Shown here: in pieces, positions 59,853-64,000 of the stretch
Numbering within the stretch: the stretch's first letter is position 1
Layout: the number at the start of each line of letters is the position of its first letter
Translations under genes and position numbers: made by a program
Notes under the pieces: generated by a model
Told to the model about the DNA's origin: nothing
The model's input: only the letters and a program-made list of their open reading frames with translations
Databases searched by the model: none
Source of the DNA: Streptomyces luteolifulvus
GTDB lineage: Bacteria > Actinomycetota > Actinomycetes > Streptomycetales > Streptomycetaceae
Length of the DNA: 64,000 nt
Direction of reading: 5' to 3'
Assembly (NCBI RefSeq): GCF_008806595.1
Contig: NZ_VZRB01000008.1
Location: 49,562-113,561 of the forward strand

Positions 59853-61145
59853 GTGCCCATATCCCGCAGAGCAACCGCCGCAGCCGCCGTAGCCGCCCTC
59901 GTCCTGCCGCTCGGTGCCTGCGGCTCGTCCGACGACGGCGGTGGCTCCACGGACGCCTCCGGCAAGGTCGAGGGCGACGTCACCTTCCAGACCTGGAACC
60001 TGAGGGCCAACTTCAAGCCGTACTTCGAGGGGGTGATCGCCGAGTTCGAGAAGCAGTACCCGGGGACCCGGGTGAAATGGATCGACCAGCCCGCCGAGGG
60101 CTACGCCGACAAGATCAGCGCCGACGCGGCCGGCGGCACGCTGCCCGACGTCGTCAACGTCTCCCCGGACCTCGTCGCCCCGCTCGCCCAGGCCGGACTC
60201 GCCCTGGACCTCGACAAGGCCGCTGTGAAGTACCGGAAGGAGTACCTGGAGGGCGCCTGGGCCGGCCATCGCATTCCGGGCATGACCGGGACGTACGCCT
60301 TCCCCTGGTACCTCAACACCGGCCCGCTGTTCTACAACAAGTCGCTGTTCGAGGAGGCCGGACTCGACCCCGACCAGCCGCCGAGGACGTACGACGAACT
60401 CTTCGCGGACGCCCTCCGGATGGCGAAGGAGAGCGACGGCGAGGTCGCCACCCTCGCCAATGTGCCCACCATCGAGGACTTCGGCCGCTACGGCGTCCCC
60501 TTGATGAACAAGGAGGGCACCGCCTTCACCTTCAACGACCCCAAGGGGGTCGAACTCCTCACCAAGTACAAGGAGTTGTACGACGCCAAGGCGCTCGACC
60601 CGCAGGCGCTCACCGCCACCCCGGAGTCCTCCGGAAAGAAGTTCCTCACCGAGGCCGTCGCCATGAACCCCGGCAGCGCCCTCGACCTCGGCAACTTCAA
60701 GAAGCAGGCGCCGAACCTGTACAGGGACATCGGGATCACGGACCAGATCACCAGTACCGGGCACGTCAACATGTATGTGATGGGGGTGATGGTCAACGCG
60801 CGGACGAAGCGGACCCCCGCCGCGGTCGCGTTCGCCCACTACGTCACCGACGCCGAGCGCCAGATGTCGTTCGCGAAGCAGGTCGCGATCTTCCCGAGCA
60901 CGGCGGGCTCGCTCGACGACCCGTACTTCACCGAGCAGGACGGGACCGACGAGACGCGGGTGCGGGTGGCCGCCGCCAAGTCGCTGAAGAACGCGGTCAA
61001 TTACACGCCCGTCCTGTTCAGCGAGCAGATGAAGACCGAACTGCGCAACGAGGTCGCCAAGGCACTGCAGGGCAAGGAGAGCCCCCAGGAAGCTCTTGAC
61101 AACGCTGTCAGGGCCTGTGACCGGCTCCTGGCGCAGCAGGGCTGA
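59853..61145 (+). CDS. sugar ABC transporter substrate-binding lipoprotein
   Basis: The 430-aa protein has a signal peptide with lipobox LPLGAC (Cys23) and then a family 1 extracellular binding domain (VTFQTWNLRANFKPYFEG, IAEFEKQYPGTRVKW, GTLPDVVNVSPDL). It should deliver an oligosaccharide to the adjacent permeases. GTG 59853 has AAGGGAG about 10 nt upstream. No ATPase gene is in the cluster, so a shared MsiK-type ATPase is likely. Confidence 0.93.
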   Translation: MPISRRATAAAAVAALVLPLGACGSSDDGGGSTDASGKVEGDVTFQTWNLRANFKPYFEGVIAEFEKQYPGTRVKWIDQPAEGYADKISADAAGGTLPDVVNVSPDLVAPLAQAGLALDLDKAAVKYRKEYLEGAWAGHRIPGMTGTYAFPWYLNTGPLFYNKSLFEEAGLDPDQPPRTYDELFADALRMAKESDGEVATLANVPTIEDFGRYGVPLMNKEGTAFTFNDPKGVELLTKYKELYDAKALDPQALTATPESSGKKFLTEAVAMNPGSALDLGNFKKQAPNLYRDIGITDQITSTGHVNMYVMGVMVNARTKRTPAAVAFAHYVTDAERQMSFAKQVAIFPSTAGSLDDPYFTEQDGTDETRVRVAAAKSLKNAVNYTPVLFSEQMKTELRNEVAKALQGKESPQEALDNAVRACDRLLAQQG

Positions 61146-61150
61146 GCGCC

Positions 61151-62047
61151 ATGGCGAGTTCCACCGCCGTCTCCCGGGTGCGGCGCCAACTGCCCGCCAG
61201 CCCCTGGCTGCTCGCCGCGCCCGGGCTGCTGGTCACGGGTGCGTTCATCCTCTACCCGTTCGTCTCCACCCTGGTCAACGCCTTCACCGACCGGCGCACC
61301 CTGATCCCGGGCCGCTTCGTGGGCCTCGCCAACTTCCGCGAGCTGCTGCACGACGACATGTTCTGGACCGGACTGCGCAACAGCACGCTGTACGTCCTCG
61401 GAGTCGTCCCCGCGCTCGTCGTCCTGCCCCTGCTGCTCGCGCTGCTGGTGCAGAAGAACATCCCCGGCATCACCTTCTTCCGGTCCGCCTTCTACACCCC
61501 GGTCGTCGCCTCGATCGTCGTGGTCGGGCTGATCTGGGTGTGGCTGCTCGACGAACGCGGCCTGATCAACTCCCTGCTGGAGACGATCGGCGTGGGCCGG
61601 GTCGGCTTCCTCAGCGACCAGTGGCTGCTGCTGATCAGCGCCATGGCCGTCACGGTGTGGAAGGGCCTCGGCTACTACATGATCATTTACCTGGCCGCGC
61701 TGGGCAATGTGCCGCGCGAGCTGCACGAGGCCGCGGCGGTGGACGGCGCGGGCGCGGTGCGCCGCTTCCGCACCGTCACCGTGCCCGCCGTCCGCTCCAC
61801 CATGGTCCTGGTCGGGGCGCTCTCCTCGGTCGCCGCGTTCAAGGTGTTCTCCGAGGTGTACCTGATGGCCGGCCCGAGCGGCGGCCCGGCGGGTGAGGAC
61901 ACCACCCTCGTGATGCTCGTCCAGCGTACCGGCACCGGCCTGACCGGCCGCGTCGGCTACGCCTCCGCCCTCTCCGTCGTCGTCTTCGTCGTCACCGTCG
62001 TCCTGATGCTGCTTGTGCTGCGCGCCGACCGGAGGGAGCGGACATGA
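61151..62047 (+). CDS. sugar ABC transporter permease (MalF/UgpA type)
   Basis: The 298-aa membrane protein has six helices and the EAA loop (VPRELHEAAAVDGAGAVRRFRTVTVPAVRSTMVL). It starts 5 nt after the binding protein and overlaps the next permease by ATGA. Confidence 0.93.
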   Translation: MASSTAVSRVRRQLPASPWLLAAPGLLVTGAFILYPFVSTLVNAFTDRRTLIPGRFVGLANFRELLHDDMFWTGLRNSTLYVLGVVPALVVLPLLLALLVQKNIPGITFFRSAFYTPVVASIVVVGLIWVWLLDERGLINSLLETIGVGRVGFLSDQWLLLISAMAVTVWKGLGYYMIIYLAALGNVPRELHEAAAVDGAGAVRRFRTVTVPAVRSTMVLVGALSSVAAFKVFSEVYLMAGPSGGPAGEDTTLVMLVQRTGTGLTGRVGYASALSVVVFVVTVVLMLLVLRADRRERT

Positions 62048-62949
62048 GCGTCATCGACAAGGTACGGCCCGCCCCGGCACCGGCCGTCGCCAGGGAACCC
62101 CGCGTCACCGACGAGCACGGCCGCCCCATCCGGGTCGGCGAACTCGCCCTGCGCTATGTGCTGTTGCTGGCCGTGCTCGCCCTGACCGTCGGCCCGTTCC
62201 TGTGGCAGCTGTCCACCTCGCTCAAGGGCCCGACGGAGGACATCTTCAGCTCCCCGCCGAAGTTCCTGCCCGGCCGGCCGACCCTGCACAACTACGAGCG
62301 GGTCGCCGACACCATTCCGGTCTGGGACTACGCCCTCAACTCGCTGAAGGTCGCCACCGCCAACGTCGTGACGAACTGCGTCGGTTCGGCCCTCGCCGGG
62401 TACGCTCTGGCCCGGCTGCGCTACCGGGGCCGCGGGGTCGCCACGCTCGTGTTCGTCCTGGCGATGCTCGTGCCGGTCGAGGGCATCATCATCGCCCAGT
62501 TCACGACCATGCGGGAGCTCGGCCTCAACAACACCCTGATCGGCGTCGTCCTGCCCGGATGCATCGGCGCCATGAACGTCCTGCTGATGCGCAACGCCTT
62601 CCTCAACCTGCCCTACGAGATCGAGGAGGCGGCCTACGTCGACGGCGCCGACGTCTGGCAGCGGTTCCTGCGGATCGCGCTGCCGTCGGTGAAGGGCACC
62701 CTCGCCGTCGTCGCGATCTTCGCCTTCATGGGCGCCTGGGACGACTTCCTGTGGCCGCTCATCGTGCTGAGCGACCCCTCCAAGTTCACCCTCACCATCG
62801 GCCTCAACTACCTGCACGGCACCTTCGCGGGCGACGAACGGCTCGTCGCCGCGGGCACCGTCATCGCCGTGACCCCGCTCATCGCCCTGTTCGCCTGTCT
62901 CCAGCGGTATTTCTTCCGCGGGGCGGGCGAGGGGGCCGTGAAGGGCTGA
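62044..62949 (+). CDS. sugar ABC transporter permease (MalG/UgpE type)
   Basis: The 301-aa membrane protein has six helices and the EAA loop (LPYEIEEAAYVDGADVWQRFLRIALPSVKGTLAVV). It is the second permease of the uptake operon and is followed 32 nt later by the glycosidase gene. Confidence 0.93.
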   Translation: MSVIDKVRPAPAPAVAREPRVTDEHGRPIRVGELALRYVLLLAVLALTVGPFLWQLSTSLKGPTEDIFSSPPKFLPGRPTLHNYERVADTIPVWDYALNSLKVATANVVTNCVGSALAGYALARLRYRGRGVATLVFVLAMLVPVEGIIIAQFTTMRELGLNNTLIGVVLPGCIGAMNVLLMRNAFLNLPYEIEEAAYVDGADVWQRFLRIALPSVKGTLAVVAIFAFMGAWDDFLWPLIVLSDPSKFTLTIGLNYLHGTFAGDERLVAAGTVIAVTPLIALFACLQRYFFRGAGEGAVKG

Positions 62950-62981
62950 CGGACACGTCTCCTGAGCTCAAGGACAACCGC

Positions 62982-64000
62982 ATGCCTGCTGCCGTGCGCT
63001 TCGGCGTCAACTACACCCCGAGCGAAGGGTGGTTCCACCACTGGCTCGACTTCGACCTGGACTCCGTACGGGCCGACCTCGACTCCGTCGCCGCGCTGGG
63101 CCTGGACCACATCCGGGTCTTCCCGCTGTGGCCGTACTTCCAGCCCAACCGCACGCTGATCCGCCCGCGGGCCGTGGAGCAGCTGGTGCGGCTCGTCGAC
63201 GCGGCCGCCGAACGCGGGCTCGACGTCAGCGTGGACGGCCTCCAGGGGCATCTGAGCAGCTTCGACTTCCTGCCGGCCTGGACCCGGACCTGGCACCGGC
63301 GCAACCTGTTCACCGACCCGGAGGTGCTCGACGGACAGGCCGCCTATCTGCGCACACTCGCCGCGGCCCTCGCCGGCCGGCCCGGCTTCCTCGGCATGAC
63401 CCTCGGCAACGAGGTCAACCAGTTCGCGGCCGGTCCGCATCCGGACCCCGACCGGGCGACGTCCGAGGAGATCGACGCCTGGCTCACCCGCATGCTGGCC
63501 GCCTGCGAGGAGGGCGCGCCCGGCAGACTGCATCTGCACGCCGAGTACGACGCGACCTGGTACCAGGACGACCAGCCCTTCACCCCGGCGCAGGCCGCCC
63601 GGCAGGGTGCCGTCACCGCCGTGCACTCCTGGGTCTTCAACGGCACCGCCCAGCGGCACGGTCGCACCTCCGTGCCGGCCGGACACCATGCCGCGTACCT
63701 GATCGAGCTGAGCAAGGCCTGGGCCGACGAGCCCCACCGTCCCGTCTGGCTCCAGGAGGTCGGCGCACCCCAGCCCCTCGTCCCCGCGGAGCACGCCGCC
63801 GCCTTCGCCGCGGCGACCCTGGCGCATGTCCTGGACTGCACCGACGTGTGGGGCATCACCTGGTGGTGCTCCCACGACGTGTCCCGCGACCTCGCCGACT
63901 TCCCCGAACTCGAATACGGGCTCGGTCTGTTGACCAACGACCGGCGGCCCAAGGACATCGCGTACGAGCTGGCGCGCGCGGCCCGCGAGCACACCCGCGC
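62982..64000 (+). CDS. clan GH-A glycoside hydrolase (cellulase-like), cut by the window end
   Basis: At least 339 residues are present and the frame is open to the window end. The TIM-barrel glycosidase shows the acid/base Glu144 in TLGNEVNQF and the nucleophile Glu259 in WLQEVGAPQ, with FGVNYTPSEGWFHHWLDFDL at the start. It has no signal peptide, which suggests hydrolysis of the imported oligosaccharide in the cytoplasm. The exact GH family and sugar are not clear. ATG 62982 lies 32 nt after the permease stop. Confidence 0.88.
   Translation, partial: MPAAVRFGVNYTPSEGWFHHWLDFDLDSVRADLDSVAALGLDHIRVFPLWPYFQPNRTLIRPRAVEQLVRLVDAAAERGLDVSVDGLQGHLSSFDFLPAWTRTWHRRNLFTDPEVLDGQAAYLRTLAAALAGRPGFLGMTLGNEVNQFAAGPHPDPDRATSEEIDAWLTRMLAACEEGAPGRLHLHAEYDATWYQDDQPFTPAQAARQGAVTAVHSWVFNGTAQRHGRTSVPAGHHAAYLIELSKAWADEPHRPVWLQEVGAPQPLVPAEHAAAFAAATLAHVLDCTDVWGITWWCSHDVSRDLADFPELEYGLGLLTNDRRPKDIAYELARAAREHTR

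Overview
The window is chromosomal DNA of a Streptomyces-type actinomycete. The evidence is very high G+C with G/C-biased third codon positions, frequent GTG starts, and gene content typical of the genus: monomeric NADP isocitrate dehydrogenase, actinobacterial GlgA/GlgC, tandem receptor-like Ser/Thr kinases, a SoxR-boxed ABC exporter, an Rpf-type cell wall hydrolase and many LuxR/LacI/Lrp regulators. I see no rRNA, tRNA, CRISPR array, transposase or prophage.

Layout. 0.1-8.5 kb is a protease-rich accessory block: a cytosolic-looking astacin-like metallopeptidase divergent from an AAA/LuxR regulator, then a TPR-CHAT protein divergent from a three-gene operon (subtilisin-like peptidase without signal peptide, ECF-like sigma factor, small acidic protein translationally coupled to the sigma factor). 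8.5-15.3 kb is mostly metabolic and membrane genes (N-formylglutamate amidohydrolase, icd, MscS, crotonase, YbhN-like membrane protein). 15.3-20.1 kb holds an ABC exporter with a near-perfect SoxR box, a lipoprotein, and a HisC-like aminotransferase convergent with an Lrp regulator; both of the last two have the same dyad upstream, with compensatory base changes. 20.1-28.4 kb is an operon of a lipoprotein and two paralogous kinase/substrate-binding-protein fusions, plus a large LuxR regulator.

28.6-36.6 kb is a B12-linked block: mutA-mutB-meaB (methylmalonyl-CoA mutase and its GTPase chaperone), preceded by metE under a cobalamin riboswitch. 36.7-42.4 kb holds a VOC protein, the high-affinity phosphate operon pstSCAB, panD, a small acetyltransferase and a proline-rich ORF. 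42.7-47.8 kb holds gnd with a clear Rho-independent terminator, an Rpf-LysM-M23 wall hydrolase, a DMT transporter and a FhuF-like Fe-S protein. 47.8-53.7 kb carries glgA and glgC (ADP-glucose and glycogen or maltose-1-phosphate metabolism), a WS/DGAT acyltransferase, an atypical zinc-knuckle SDR and a small membrane protein. 53.7-57.4 kb has a decayed SDR pseudogene ending in long G/C homopolymers, a degenerate HD-like protein, a 57-aa acidic-tailed peptide, an acetyltransferase and an amidase. 57.5-64 kb is a carbohydrate locus: a LacI regulator overlapping an exported alpha/beta hydrolase, divergent across two perfect palindromes from a sugar ABC uptake operon and a clan GH-A glycosidase that runs off the end of the window.

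The most interesting candidate system is the TPR-CHAT / S8 peptidase / sigma factor / coupled small protein set. Its logic resembles protease-controlled release of a sigma factor, but that function is inferred from gene arrangement only.
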